A stretch of 57,098 nt of DNA from Nitrospira sp. SB0662_bin_26 (GCA_009840285.1 VXOF01000081.1:1-57098), one strand, 5' to 3'. Positions 43,260 to 51,146 are shown, counted from the stretch's first letter. Numbers and translations: made by a program. The notes: generated by a model not told the origin, from the letters alone.

Positions 43260-43325
43260 CCCGTTTCAAAAGCCCCAATCCCGTAATTCCCTTGGTCAAC
43301 AATCAGCCTATTCCCGTGAAACGGG
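43260..43325. repeat. 9-bp inverted repeat upstream of nuoA
   Basis: CCCGTTTCA (43260-43268) is repeated in inverse at 43317-43325, 48 bp apart. Both lie in the 250-bp region upstream of the nuo operon, so a regulatory role is possible but unsupported. Confidence 0.3.
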
Positions 43326-43381
43326 AACCTGTAGGAACGATTTTTCGAGACACCTGGAGAGAATAAGGAAGGAAGGGCTCG

Positions 43382-43573
43382 CTACGAGTTCCGCATATCC
43401 TTCGGGGGGCGTTTCAAGCCCTTGGGAGGATCCGCTTGCGAACTTTCCCATTCATCCGTCAGGGGAGAGACCGCCTTGGCCTTCTTACGCCGATGGATTT
43501 GCGTTTCAATGCGTTTCGGTGGATTCGACAACTGCGAATTTTTTTGCTCTTTCAACTTTTTTTTCGACATCAC
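43382..43573 (-). CDS. Small basic protein, doubtful
   Basis: A 63-residue lysine-rich reading frame (MMSKKKLKEQKNSQL) without a recognisable family or a clear ribosome site. It lies alone between the nuo operon and the secreted EF-hand-like gene. The composition would suit a small nucleic-acid-binding protein, but chance cannot be excluded. Confidence 0.3.
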   Translation of the reverse strand: MMSKKKLKEQKNSQLSNPPKRIETQIHRRKKAKAVSPLTDEWESSQADPPKGLKRPPKDMRNS

Positions 43574-43622
43574 ACGCGCTCTACATGGAATATCCGAAAG
43601 TGATCCCCTCTAACAGGCATAT

Positions 43623-44147
43623 CTACGGAGAAGGCGCGGACCACCGCGGAATACGCGAAGGCTCTTTTTCCAGGTGGCTGGTATCATACGTCCGTTCATT
43701 GCCGGTAAGGCCGTCCTCATCGGGGTCCGACCACATCTCGCCTTTGCCCGTTTCAAATTCCCCGTTCCCGTTGACGTCCAACCAATAGAACAGCGGAGAC
43801 CCGACCGTCACGACGACCGGCGTGCCGAATTCATCAAGCCAGACCTTGTAGGTCCGCCGGGCGGTCATATAATTCACCACGCCGTCCCCGTTCAGGTCGA
43901 ATTCCCGGAAGAACAAGTCATTGCGCCAGTCGTAATAGGCCTTCACCTCACGATCGTCGAATTCTTCGGGCTCTTCCGGGAGAGGCGAGAAATCCCGCAA
44001 ATGCGTTTCCCGGGAAGTCGCAGAACCCGGCGGCAAGGTCGAGGGCTCTTCCTGCCCATAGAGCGGGACAGCCGGCATCCCTGCGGCCAAGACAACCGCC
44101 CAGAGCCCCACAACGTTCCACGTTCTCTTGGCAATTATGACCCGCAT
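43623..44147 (-). CDS. Secreted protein with EF-hand-like calcium loops
   Basis: A 174-residue protein with an N-terminal signal sequence ending near PLYGQEEP. Three DxDxDG-like loops follow in the C-terminal half: DLNGDGVVNY, DVNGNGEFE and DPDEDGLTG. These are typical of EF-hand or dockerin-type Ca sites. It is likely periplasmic or secreted and calcium-binding. It is divergent from priA. I do not recognise a more specific family. Confidence 0.6.
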   Translation of the reverse strand: MRVIIAKRTWNVVGLWAVVLAAGMPAVPLYGQEEPSTLPPGSATSRETHLRDFSPLPEEPEEFDDREVKAYYDWRNDLFFREFDLNGDGVVNYMTARRTYKVWLDEFGTPVVVTVGSPLFYWLDVNGNGEFETGKGEMWSDPDEDGLTGNERTYDTSHLEKEPSRIPRWSAPSP

Positions 44148-44170
44148 CTCAAGTCCCCATGGGTTCCATA

Positions 44171-44200
44171 AGAGAAAAGCCCAAAAATCGGCTTTTCTCT
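44171..44200. repeat. 11-bp perfect hairpin between divergent genes
   Basis: AGAGAAAAGCC (44171-44181) and its exact complement (44190-44200) flank an 8-base loop in the 91-bp gap between two divergent genes. It has no T-run, so it is probably an operator or a 5' leader hairpin rather than a terminator. Confidence 0.5.
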
Positions 44201-44238
44201 CGTTGTGAGGTCACCGTTCCTTTGGCACAATAGCCCGC

Positions 44239-46467
44239 ATGCCGCCATCCTATGCCGACGTCGTCTTCCCCCCTGCAACCTCTCAAGCATTTACGTATCG
44301 TATTCCTGAGTCGTGGCAGACTCGGCCTCAAATAGGGCAATGGGTCCTGGCCCCGTTCGGGCCACGCGTCAAACCGGGGATTATTGTCTCTCTTGCCGTA
44401 AACGCGAAGCAACCCCTGGTTGATCCGGGCCGTATTCGCGAACTGTATCGTCTCACCTCGGCGCACTGGGAGCCGGACCCCAAGCTGGTTGCCCTGGCGG
44501 AATGGATGGCCGACTATTACCTGGCCCCCATGGGAACCTGCTTGGCGCTCGTCCAACCACCGGGCGCCCCCTTTCGCAGCAGCACACGTTGGACCATCAC
44601 CCGGCAAGGACAACAACGTCTGGAAACCGTCAGGACCGGCACCTCCACGCACACGCTCCTCGCCGCGCTGGCCAAACGTCCCAAAGGCCTGGCGCAATCA
44701 ACCATTGACAGGCTGCTGGATAACCCTTCCACGATCTTACAAAGGCTCAAGCGAAACAAGTGGATTCAGGCCCTGCAGGACTGGACCGAACTGCCGTTTC
44801 AAAGCAGCCCGAAACCGGCAACTCCTGCACAAGACTGTCTCGAAGCCCAAGAGGAAAACCCCGGCCTATTCTCACGGCGGGGCCGTTTTCGGCAACACCT
44901 CGCAGCCAAACGATTCGGTGAGATGCTCCTCACCGATTTGGAAGACCCGCCACCGCTGTTGGACGTCATACAAGAAACAATGGCCCAGGGAAGGACGGTC
45001 CTGGTCATTGCCCCGAATATCAACCGATCGAGACGCCTGGCCTCCTATCTTCGACAGTCGGTAGGACAACCGATAGGCGAGTTTCACAGCGGCCATTCAG
45101 ACAAACAACGTCTTCAACTTTGGGAAGCCATCAAACAAAGAACCTATGCCGTGGTCGTGGGGACCAGATCCGCACTGTTCCTACCTCTCCCTTCCCTGGG
45201 CTGCGTATGGATCGAACGTGAAGGAGACAGCGCGTACAAGGAAGACCCGAGTCCGCACTATCACGCCCGGGAGGTCGCAAGAAAAAAAGCCGAGTTGGAC
45301 GACGCCGTGCTCGTGCTGCACGCGCCTTACCCGACACTCGAGACCGTGCATCGCTTTGCCGAGAACGCCAGGTCTCCACAGGCTTTCGCCGACAAGAGCA
45401 CACCAAAGCCGGTTCAGGTGATCAGCCTGCAGGACTTGGCGTTCGGAACGATGTTCTCCGATGCCCTGAAAAACGGCATGGAGCAGGCCCTGACGCAAGG
45501 TGGCGGAGTCGTGATCTACCACAATCGCAAAGGGTTTTCATCGTCCATCACCTGTCGGGATTGTGGGACCGCGCCACAATGCCTGCGCTGCCGCATCCCG
45601 TTGGGTCTCTGGCAATCACAACTGCAGTGTTCCTATTGCGGCCAGGCCGAACCCATCCCGTCCGCGTGCCCGGCCTGTTCCGGCATTCGTTTGGAACCGG
45701 TGGGATTCGGCACGGAACGTCTTGAAGAAGAATTGCACCGGCTGTACCCCCACGCCGCCATTGCCCGCTATGACGGCAACACGATACGGAGTGAAGCCAC
45801 CGCGGACCGTATCCGCGAACAATTTTCACAGGGCAGGACCCACGTGGTCGTCGGGACGGAACTGCTCTTCCAGGCTTCACCGTTCACGCCGGTGAGATGC
45901 GTCGGCATCCCCTATGCTGACGCCGGCCTGCATGTACCGGATTTTCGGTCCTCGGAACGTGTGTTTCACCATCTCCAACAGGCCGTGGATATGTTGACAC
46001 CCGGTCTCTTGGGGTCCGCAATCATTCAAACGCGCCTCCCCTCACACCCGGCCATGCATGCCATCGGCCAACAACAGCCCGACCTCTTCTATGATCATGA
46101 ATTGGCCTTTCGCCGGCTGGTGGGGTATCCGCCCTTCGGGCAACTCATCCAATTACACGTGTCAGGTCAAGATGCAACGGAAACCGAGGAGGCCGCAAAG
46201 CTATGGCGGCAGCATCTCACAAGCGGACTCGCCCGCATGATCGCGCAAGGCGAGATGCAACAGGGCGAACAAAGCGCCATCCTGGGTCCCCTTGCCACGT
46301 ATGGGGCCCAGCCTCGAAGGCTCTCCCGCTATCAACTGTTGGTCAAAGTCGCAGACGGAATCGCCGGGCGAATCCTCGTTCGACGGACGCTCGAGTTGAT
46401 GAACCAAGGACAAACTAATCGACGCCTGAAATTCAGGGTGAACGTGGACCCTATTGAACTGTTATAG
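44239..46467 (+). CDS. priA: PriA-like primosomal protein lacking helicase motifs
   Basis: PriA reloads the replisome at stalled forks. The 742-residue protein keeps the N-terminal 3'-DNA-end-binding domain (residues 1-105), the eight zinc cysteines (439, 442, 448, 451, 464, 467, 477, 480) and the C-terminal domain. The ATPase motifs are gone. The Walker A slot near 230-240 reads MLLTDLEDPPPLL, the DEEH box near 324-330 reads WIEREGD, and the motif VI region QVAGRAGR reads QQAVDMLTP. It should therefore bind forks but not unwind DNA. Mycobacterial-type PriA proteins show a similar loss. The reading frame is intact, so this is a diverged protein, not a pseudogene. Confidence 0.85.
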   Translation: MPPSYADVVFPPATSQAFTYRIPESWQTRPQIGQWVLAPFGPRVKPGIIVSLAVNAKQPLVDPGRIRELYRLTSAHWEPDPKLVALAEWMADYYLAPMGTCLALVQPPGAPFRSSTRWTITRQGQQRLETVRTGTSTHTLLAALAKRPKGLAQSTIDRLLDNPSTILQRLKRNKWIQALQDWTELPFQSSPKPATPAQDCLEAQEENPGLFSRRGRFRQHLAAKRFGEMLLTDLEDPPPLLDVIQETMAQGRTVLVIAPNINRSRRLASYLRQSVGQPIGEFHSGHSDKQRLQLWEAIKQRTYAVVVGTRSALFLPLPSLGCVWIEREGDSAYKEDPSPHYHAREVARKKAELDDAVLVLHAPYPTLETVHRFAENARSPQAFADKSTPKPVQVISLQDLAFGTMFSDALKNGMEQALTQGGGVVIYHNRKGFSSSITCRDCGTAPQCLRCRIPLGLWQSQLQCSYCGQAEPIPSACPACSGIRLEPVGFGTERLEEELHRLYPHAAIARYDGNTIRSEATADRIREQFSQGRTHVVVGTELLFQASPFTPVRCVGIPYADAGLHVPDFRSSERVFHHLQQAVDMLTPGLLGSAIIQTRLPSHPAMHAIGQQQPDLFYDHELAFRRLVGYPPFGQLIQLHVSGQDATETEEAAKLWRQHLTSGLARMIAQGEMQQGEQSAILGPLATYGAQPRRLSRYQLLVKVADGIAGRILVRRTLELMNQGQTNRRLKFRVNVDPIELL

Positions 46468-46491
46468 GAACTGTCGTAAGCGGAATAGCCG

Positions 46492-47010
46492 TTACCGCTG
46501 CTTCTTTCGCTTGGCTTTGGCTTGGTTCGGCGTTAAGGGGGCAACAGGTTCCTCGGGTGCGGGTTGGGTCCGGCGGTATAGTCCGTAGGCGAAGGTCAGC
46601 CAAAATATTCCGGAAAACACGCCGAACAACACCGCCGTAAAGACCTTGCTCATCTCTTCGAGGGGCGGCTCGGGACCGAATTGTTGAAGTTCGCCTAACA
46701 TGAGAAACGGCCATGCGAGACTTTCCAGTCCTAGCAGCAGGGTGGACCACATCCAGACATGGGCAACGCCGGGGCAGGTCTTCGCAAATACCACCATGAG
46801 ACCCACCACCACTACGACGGTCGCACCCAAGGAGAGCCCCCCTTGAAGAAACCAAAGCCCTCCGGTGACAGCCATGGCTCCAAGAACCGCATTGACTAAA
46901 AGGCGAACACTCAGGTTCGCGTCTATCACATCGTCCGGCATGGACGCCACCTTAGCATATCCAGCCTCATGCCCGCACGGCGTCACGGCTTCGGAAATAA
47001 CGCAACCCAA
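46492..47010 (-). CDS. Small integral membrane protein, unknown function
   Basis: A 172-residue (or 149-residue, from ATG at 46941) protein with about four transmembrane helices and a basic, proline-rich tail (TPNQAKAKRKKQR). The shorter form starts with MPDDVIDANLSVRLLVNAVLG, a more natural N-terminus. No family is recognised. It is convergent with priA. Confidence 0.6.
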   Translation of the reverse strand: MGCVISEAVTPCGHEAGYAKVASMPDDVIDANLSVRLLVNAVLGAMAVTGGLWFLQGGLSLGATVVVVVGLMVVFAKTCPGVAHVWMWSTLLLGLESLAWPFLMLGELQQFGPEPPLEEMSKVFTAVLFGVFSGIFWLTFAYGLYRRTQPAPEEPVAPLTPNQAKAKRKKQR

Positions 47011-47035
47011 AATGTGGAAGAGAGAACCTGTACCC

Positions 47036-47728
47036 TTACAGGGAATCGAAAGACGGGTTTTCTTCCGTCTCCGAAGGAGAACCCATGATGGAAGAAAATT
47101 CGTTTGGATGGATCAAGGTCACACAGTCTTCGGCAACCGGATCTTTATGAAACAGTGCGTAGATGGAAAACACCTGGGGTGATTCTTCGCCTTGCGTGGA
47201 CGGGAACACGACCGGCACTTCAACCCACGGCCCTGACGTTGCCGAACCGGCCATTCTCAGACGCACCGCCAACAACATATCGCGTACGCGGAGATCCCAT
47301 TCATGCGGGTCGAGATCCAAGGACTTCGTGATGTTCCGGTCCCACAAAGACTTCGTGATCCCGACCGCCACGTTAAAGCCGATGCGTTTGGCCTTCTTGG
47401 TTACGTCGACCAGCAACCCGGCCTCGATGGCCTCTTGGCGGGAAGGCACGTGACGGGCCGTTGCCGGCTCCCCTTCGCCTGGGTTCCCGGACGAAAGCAC
47501 CGGCCCCATCGCCTCCGTAAACACGGTTTCAGGGGTTTCAAACTCCTTGGCGGCCTCCCGGTTGACGCGACCCCCGTCAAACGCATCCACCGCATACCCT
47601 CGGGCCGTCAGAATGCCGTCATACACGGCCCGGGCAGCCTGCGACCACGAGACATCGAATGGCCGGCCCCGGTAGGCTGCCTCCGCGGCTTTTCTCTCAT
47701 CATGGGTTAAGGGACGGGAATGCTTCAT
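47036..47728 (-). CDS. DUF6573-like protein
   Basis: A protein of about 230 residues, starting at MKHSRPLTHDERKAAE (the frame extends to 47764 but the longer form is less likely). The central part VDVTKKAKRIGFNVAVGITKSLWDRNI resembles DUF6573 domains found in mobile elements. The role is unknown. It lies directly before the IS1595 element. Confidence 0.55.
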   Translation of the reverse strand: MKHSRPLTHDERKAAEAAYRGRPFDVSWSQAARAVYDGILTARGYAVDAFDGGRVNREAAKEFETPETVFTEAMGPVLSSGNPGEGEPATARHVPSRQEAIEAGLLVDVTKKAKRIGFNVAVGITKSLWDRNITKSLDLDPHEWDLRVRDMLLAVRLRMAGSATSGPWVEVPVVFPSTQGEESPQVFSIYALFHKDPVAEDCVTLIHPNEFSSIMGSPSETEENPSFDSL

Positions 47729-47771
47729 ACTAAAATTGATAACCCGTAAAATGGAACAAGTCAAGAGAGCC

Positions 47772-47779
47772 GAAACTTT
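47772..47779. repeat. Left 8-bp target-site duplication (GAAACTTT)
   Basis: The octamer GAAACTTT directly outside the left inverted repeat recurs exactly at 50979-50986 outside the right one. An 8-bp direct repeat is expected for IS1595-family insertions. Confidence 0.85.
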
Positions 47780-47802
47780 GGGACTTATGTATTTAACTTG
47801 AC
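47780..47802. repeat. Left terminal inverted repeat of the IS1595 element
   Basis: This 23-bp end begins GGGACTTATG and contains the start of the transposase promoter (-35 TTGACA at 47798). It matches the right end in inverse with two differences. Confidence 0.85.
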
Positions 47803-47826
47803 AAACCCCTCATTTTAGTATATGAT
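47798..47826 (+). promoter_or_regulatory. Transposase promoter
   Basis: TTGACA (47798-47803) and TATGAT (47821-47826) with a 17-bp spacer form a near-perfect sigma-70 promoter whose -35 box is inside the terminal repeat. A strong ribosome site (AAAGGAGG) precedes the transposase start at 47863. Confidence 0.7.
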
Positions 47827-47862
47827 CCTCCCTACTGAATATTACACAGAAAGGAGGAAATC

Positions 47863-48795
47863 ATGAAAAAATCAGCCACAACTTTGAGCCTCTTCCAATT
47901 AACCGAACTCTTTCCTACCATTGACCATGCCATACGATATTTTGAGCAAGTGCGCTGGCAAGGTACTCCCATTTGTTCTAAATGTCAGAACATACATAAA
48001 ATCACAACACAAAAGAAAACTGGGACGTACTGGTGTGGCATGTGTCGCGCCTATTTCACCGTATTTACGAATACTCCATTAGAACGGAATAAAGTCGATG
48101 CTCGCAAGTGGCTCTTTGCTGCGTATCTCATGTTGACGGCCCGTAAGGGTATTTCTTCTATGCAGTTAAGCAAGGAGTTATCTGTCCAACAACGTACCGC
48201 TTGGTTTATGTTGCATCGACTTCGGTTAGCTTGTGAAACCATGCCGGAATTATTGTCAGGTGTGGTTGAAATTGACGAAACATTTGTTGGAGGGAAAGCG
48301 AAAAATAAACACATGAAACGAGGAGGGAAGCCGTCTGGAGGACAAGTGAATCAACAGCCGGTGATGGGATTTAAACAACGAGATGGAAAAACACTAGCAA
48401 AATCTATTCCTGGAACAGATCGACTCACGTTATGGACTGAAATTCAGAAAACCGTTCAACAAGGAAGTGTGTTATGTACGGATGCGCTTCCCGCTTATCG
48501 AGGGATTGTCAGAAAAGGGTATCAGCATGAAGCGTTGAATCATAAAGCTAATGAATATGTCCGAGGTATGGCCCATACGAACGGGATTGAAAGCGTATGG
48601 GCTGTTCTCAAACGAGGATTAGCAGGAACGTTTCATCAAGTGAGTATGAAACACTTGGACCGCTATGTGAATGAGTTTACATTCCGGTTGAACGAAGGGA
48701 ATTGTCAGGTTGATACGATAGATAGAATGGAGTCTTTATTTCAAGCTATGCCTGGAAAACGGATTATGTATCGGGATCTTATTGCAAAAGCTTGA
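47863..48795 (+). CDS. IS1595-family transposase
   Basis: A 310-residue transposase of the IS1595 (ISXO2-like) family. An N-terminal zinc ribbon has Cys 38, 41, 58 and 61 (CSKC and CGMC). The catalytic residues follow the DDNK scheme: D138 (VVEIDETFVGG), D207 (CTDALPAYRG), N240 (HTNGIESVWA) and K250 (LKRG). It is full-length with a good ribosome site, so probably functional. It catalyses cut-and-paste of the surrounding element. Confidence 0.93.
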   Translation: MKKSATTLSLFQLTELFPTIDHAIRYFEQVRWQGTPICSKCQNIHKITTQKKTGTYWCGMCRAYFTVFTNTPLERNKVDARKWLFAAYLMLTARKGISSMQLSKELSVQQRTAWFMLHRLRLACETMPELLSGVVEIDETFVGGKAKNKHMKRGGKPSGGQVNQQPVMGFKQRDGKTLAKSIPGTDRLTLWTEIQKTVQQGSVLCTDALPAYRGIVRKGYQHEALNHKANEYVRGMAHTNGIESVWAVLKRGLAGTFHQVSMKHLDRYVNEFTFRLNEGNCQVDTIDRMESLFQAMPGKRIMYRDLIAKA

Positions 48796-48832
48796 CAGAA
48801 GAACTACGTAAGTAGTATACTCTGTGAAATGA

Positions 48833-48926
48833 GGCACGGACGGGAATCAAACCCGCTCTCAAAAGATTGTTCCTTTTGAGGCCAGGGGATGCAAATCCCA
48901 GCACCTTATCGGTCAGTCACCGTGCC
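48833..48926 (-). ncRNA. tRNA-like structure with long variable arm (possible degenerate tRNA)
   Basis: Read on the minus strand, 7-bp acceptor arms GGCACGG and CCGTGCC enclose 94 nt. A T-arm-like hairpin (GCGGG, TTTGATT loop, CCCGT) directly precedes the 3' acceptor strand. Before it lies an 8-bp variable arm (CTCAAAAG with CTTTTGAG). The anticodon region around TTTGCAT does not fold cleanly with five pairs and the D-arm is poor. It may be a decayed or unusual tRNA carried by the transposon. Confidence 0.5.
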
Positions 48927-48941
48927 ATAAGTATTTAAAGA

Positions 48942-48975
48942 AAAGGCCCATCGAGATGCAACGGTGGGCTTTTTT
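48942..48975 (+). terminator. Rho-independent terminator after the transposase
   Basis: GCCCATCG pairs with CGGTGGGC (one G-T pair) across an 8-base loop, and is followed directly by a run of seven T. It would end rightward transcription from the transposase. Confidence 0.7.
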
Positions 48976-49024
48976 TCTATTCTCCTTTCTTGATTCTCTC
49001 CTGACAACCTGCTACGGTTTCTTC

Positions 49025-49167
49025 TGCTGTATCTCTCAGGTGGCCCTTAGTCGGGTCTCCTGCCAATACAAGAGCCTGATTTTGTCATCTTGGGTAGCTC
49101 CCAAGCCTGATGAAATCGTTTTCCAAAGGTAAATACGCAGGGTCTTCCTTTACCTGGGAGATACAGC
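49025..49167 (+). ncRNA. Structured RNA candidate upstream of the passenger glycosyltransferase
   Basis: The ends GCTGTATCTCTCAGG (49025-49039) and CCTGGGAGATACAGC (49153-49167) pair over 15 positions with one mismatch. Inside are smaller hairpins: CTTGGG with CCCAAG, flanked by CATC and GATG, and GGTAAA with TTTACC. No protein-coding frame fits. It lies about 50 bp before the glycosyltransferase start and could be a leader or an independent RNA. The strand is assumed from the downstream gene. Confidence 0.4.
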
Positions 49168-49218
49168 AAGGCCCGACCTTGTGTTGGGCTTGTCTAGCTC
49201 AATCCAGGAGGGCCTACC

Positions 49219-49998
49219 TTGCCACAACTGCGCGTTCGCACAATCCCTGTTTTTGTGGTGTCGTTACCGGATTGCACTGAGCGACGTGAATCTATTTCAA
49301 AAGCCCTCTTCAATCTCGGTATCAAATTTGAATTTATTGATGCGGTGGATGGTCGCCACGGTCTCGATCCCCAGTATGAAGACCAGATTGACCGTACCAC
49401 TACCAAACAGAATGGGAAAATTTTGTCCGATGCCGAGTTTGCTTGTGCGTTATCACATCTTACTGTTTATCAACGTATCGTCTCTGAAAACATAGCCTAT
49501 GCTCTCATCTTAGAAGATGATGCTATCCCCTCTCTGAAGTTAGCCGAGTTTCTGGTTGAATGCTATTATCGTGACGCTGAATTGACGCAACTCTATTGTC
49601 CACGGGCATATGTAAGTCGATGGGGCTCCTATGCCCTCCTCCAGCATCATACGTCATATGTACGCTTACCTCGCGTCCCAGTAGTGGGTGCGGTTGCGTA
49701 TACGGTGTCCTATCGAGCCGCCCTGCATTTTGTGAACCATGCTGTCCCGATCACAAAGGAAGCTGACTGGCCGAGGTGCATTGAAGCCTTAATTAAAAAC
49801 CGGCAGTGTCGTGCCATTTATCCTCCACTGGTCGGGCACCCGATCCGTCATCCTGGACAGTCCTTGCTTGCTCATAGTGAACGAATATACGACAAAACAA
49901 GCCGTAGATTCTTTGGTGTCTACTTTCCAACTTACCGAAGAATGATCGAGTCTTGGAGTAGGACTCCCTACAAACTGATAGGGAAACGTTTGCCATGA
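49219..49998 (+). CDS. Glycosyltransferase family 25 protein (transposon passenger)
   Basis: A 259-residue GT25-type glycosyltransferase, as in LPS core or lipooligosaccharide synthesis. It starts VFVVSLPDCTERRESI, contains FIDAVDGR, and has the EDD metal-binding motif in ALILEDDAIPS at residues 99-101. The start codon is TTG, supported by AGGAGGG seven bases upstream. It could alter surface sugars. It overlaps the next gene by four bases. Confidence 0.8.
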   Translation: MPQLRVRTIPVFVVSLPDCTERRESISKALFNLGIKFEFIDAVDGRHGLDPQYEDQIDRTTTKQNGKILSDAEFACALSHLTVYQRIVSENIAYALILEDDAIPSLKLAEFLVECYYRDAELTQLYCPRAYVSRWGSYALLQHHTSYVRLPRVPVVGAVAYTVSYRAALHFVNHAVPITKEADWPRCIEALIKNRQCRAIYPPLVGHPIRHPGQSLLAHSERIYDKTSRRFFGVYFPTYRRMIESWSRTPYKLIGKRLP

Positions 49999-50381
49999 AA
50001 CTAGTCATCGTTTCATTCATTGTGGCAATTGTTATGCTTGTGACTGATCAAGGGAAAGCTGAAGAATTTTCGGCAGAACAGTTAGATAAAATTCTTGAAG
50101 AGCACAGCTATGATTATCGACAGGAAATTGAAGAAGACGTATTTAAGCCCTGTCTTCAATATTATCTAAAAAGGATAGAACGCAGATATGCCAGCATTGG
50201 TTGGGACTATAATGAAAAGCTCATCCACTCAGAGCTTTCGCTCTTAGTTATGAAATTAAGAAAAATGGAACCAAGCATTTATTATGAAGCGATAAAACAT
50301 GATGCAGAAATGCGAAATGCGATTTATGCGCTGGTGTTAGCACAGTGTAAAAAACAAGTTGATGAAAGTGAGGGAGGGTAG
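49995..50381 (+). CDS. Small secreted protein, unknown (transposon passenger)
   Basis: A 128-residue protein with a signal peptide (MKLVIVSFIVAIVMLVTDQGKAEE), then an alpha-helical part with two cysteines far apart (KPCLQYYLK, LAQCKKQ). It is translationally coupled to the glycosyltransferase (ATGA overlap). I recognise no family. Confidence 0.65.
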   Translation: MKLVIVSFIVAIVMLVTDQGKAEEFSAEQLDKILEEHSYDYRQEIEEDVFKPCLQYYLKRIERRYASIGWDYNEKLIHSELSLLVMKLRKMEPSIYYEAIKHDAEMRNAIYALVLAQCKKQVDESEGG

Positions 50382-50468
50382 GCTTGTTTTTCGTTGTCGA
50401 TCTTGGTATACTTACGTATATTTGTTATCTTTATTGAAGATAAGATGACTGTAATTTAGGAGGTTCTT

Positions 50469-50684
50469 ATGGAATGGATTAAAGCTTTAGGGCCAATTAT
50501 TGTTGCTCTTGTTGCTGTGTATACACTTTCACAAGATACAGGAATTATGCTTGGAGAATTAAAAGAAAGCGTTAACAATTTAGATAAGAGGATGGGCACA
50601 ATAGAAATGGAAGTGCGTCTTTTGAATACTAAATTTGATGGTCTTCAAGTTACCGCTCTGTCCCCCAAACTCGCTGCTAATTAA
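50469..50684 (+). CDS. Small membrane protein with coiled coil (transposon passenger)
   Basis: A 71-residue protein: one transmembrane helix (LGPIIVALVAVYTL) then a heptad-rich region (LKESVNNLDKRMGTIEMEVRLL). AGGAGG lies 6 bases upstream of the start, a convincing ribosome site. It resembles small phage or mobile-element membrane proteins in layout only. Confidence 0.55.
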   Translation: MEWIKALGPIIVALVAVYTLSQDTGIMLGELKESVNNLDKRMGTIEMEVRLLNTKFDGLQVTALSPKLAAN

Positions 50685-50746
50685 AGATTCATTCCTCTTT
50701 TCCAAGTTCTTATTTATACGTTAAATCAACAGAAGGAAAAATCAAA

Positions 50747-50965
50747 ATGAAAGTTGTTATCGAAAAACTAGATTTGCTGGACATACTTGATCCTCGAATA
50801 CACAAGGTTCTCACTTATGGGCTTGAAGGGGATAAAGATGCCATTCAATTTTTGGAAGAAAAAGGCATAATTTCTATTGAAATGATTGATTCCGAAACAA
50901 TGAACATTTTAATCAACCGTAATGAACTTAAGAAATTAGAGGATGAAGAATGCTCGTCAAATTAA
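50747..50965 (+). CDS. Small hypothetical protein at the right end of the transposon
   Basis: A 72-residue, soluble, acidic protein (LEGDKDAIQFLEEKGIISIEMID). A ribosome site (AAGGA) precedes the start. The stop lies inside the right terminal repeat of the element. No family recognised. Confidence 0.5.
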   Translation: MKVVIEKLDLLDILDPRIHKVLTYGLEGDKDAIQFLEEKGIISIEMIDSETMNILINRNELKKLEDEECSSN

Positions 50966-50978
50966 CTACATAAGTCCC
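50956..50978. repeat. Right terminal inverted repeat of the IS1595 element
   Basis: Complement reads GGGACTTATGTAG and continues to TTGAC, matching the left end at 21 of 23 positions. The end of the small passenger gene overlaps it. Confidence 0.85.
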
Positions 50979-50986
50979 GAAACTTT
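50979..50986. repeat. Right 8-bp target-site duplication (GAAACTTT)
   Basis: Identical to the octamer at 47772-47779, marking the insertion point. Confidence 0.85.
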
Positions 50987-50994
50987 CCACTTGA

Positions 50995-51128
50995 CACAAC
51001 CAGCCGATAAACCCGCCCCCTGGGCCGTATTGGCCGAAAAACAACACATCATAGAGGCCGAAGATTTGGGAAACGGGAATAATGAAACGGCCTAAGGTCT
51101 GAACAATAACACTGCTGCTCAACCGCAA
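50995..51128 (-). pseudogene. Remnant of an mnhB (Mrp antiporter subunit B) gene
   Basis: The translation SSVIVQTLGRFIIPVSQIFGL then YGPGGGFIG matches the N-terminal part of MnhB/MrpB, with its hallmark PGGGF. Only about 45 residues remain and the family continuation is lost after this point. No other mrp gene is adjacent. It lies between the IS1595 insertion and a MITE-like repeat, so repeated rearrangement probably destroyed it. Confidence 0.6.
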
Positions 51129-51146
51129 ACGTAAAAAAGCATTTAG

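Larger units (their letters stand above)
47780..50978. mobile_element. IS1595-family transposon with passenger genes (3199 bp)
   Basis: The element is bounded by 23-bp inverted repeats: 47780-47802 on the left and 50956-50978 on the right match at 21 of 23 positions, both reading GGGACTTATGTA then (T/G)TTAA inward. Outside them lie identical 8-bp target duplications. It carries its own transposase near the left end, plus a tRNA-like sequence, a structured RNA candidate, a glycosyltransferase gene and three small genes. Its composition is more AT-rich than both flanks. Simple IS1595 elements are shorter, with only the transposase. Ends and duplication are read directly from the sequence. Confidence 0.9.

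Noticed and set aside
48833-48926. Standard tRNA-Cys, tRNA-Ala or tRNA-Gln call
   Set aside because: The anticodon stem does not pair cleanly and the long variable arm does not fit these types, so only a tRNA-like label is given.
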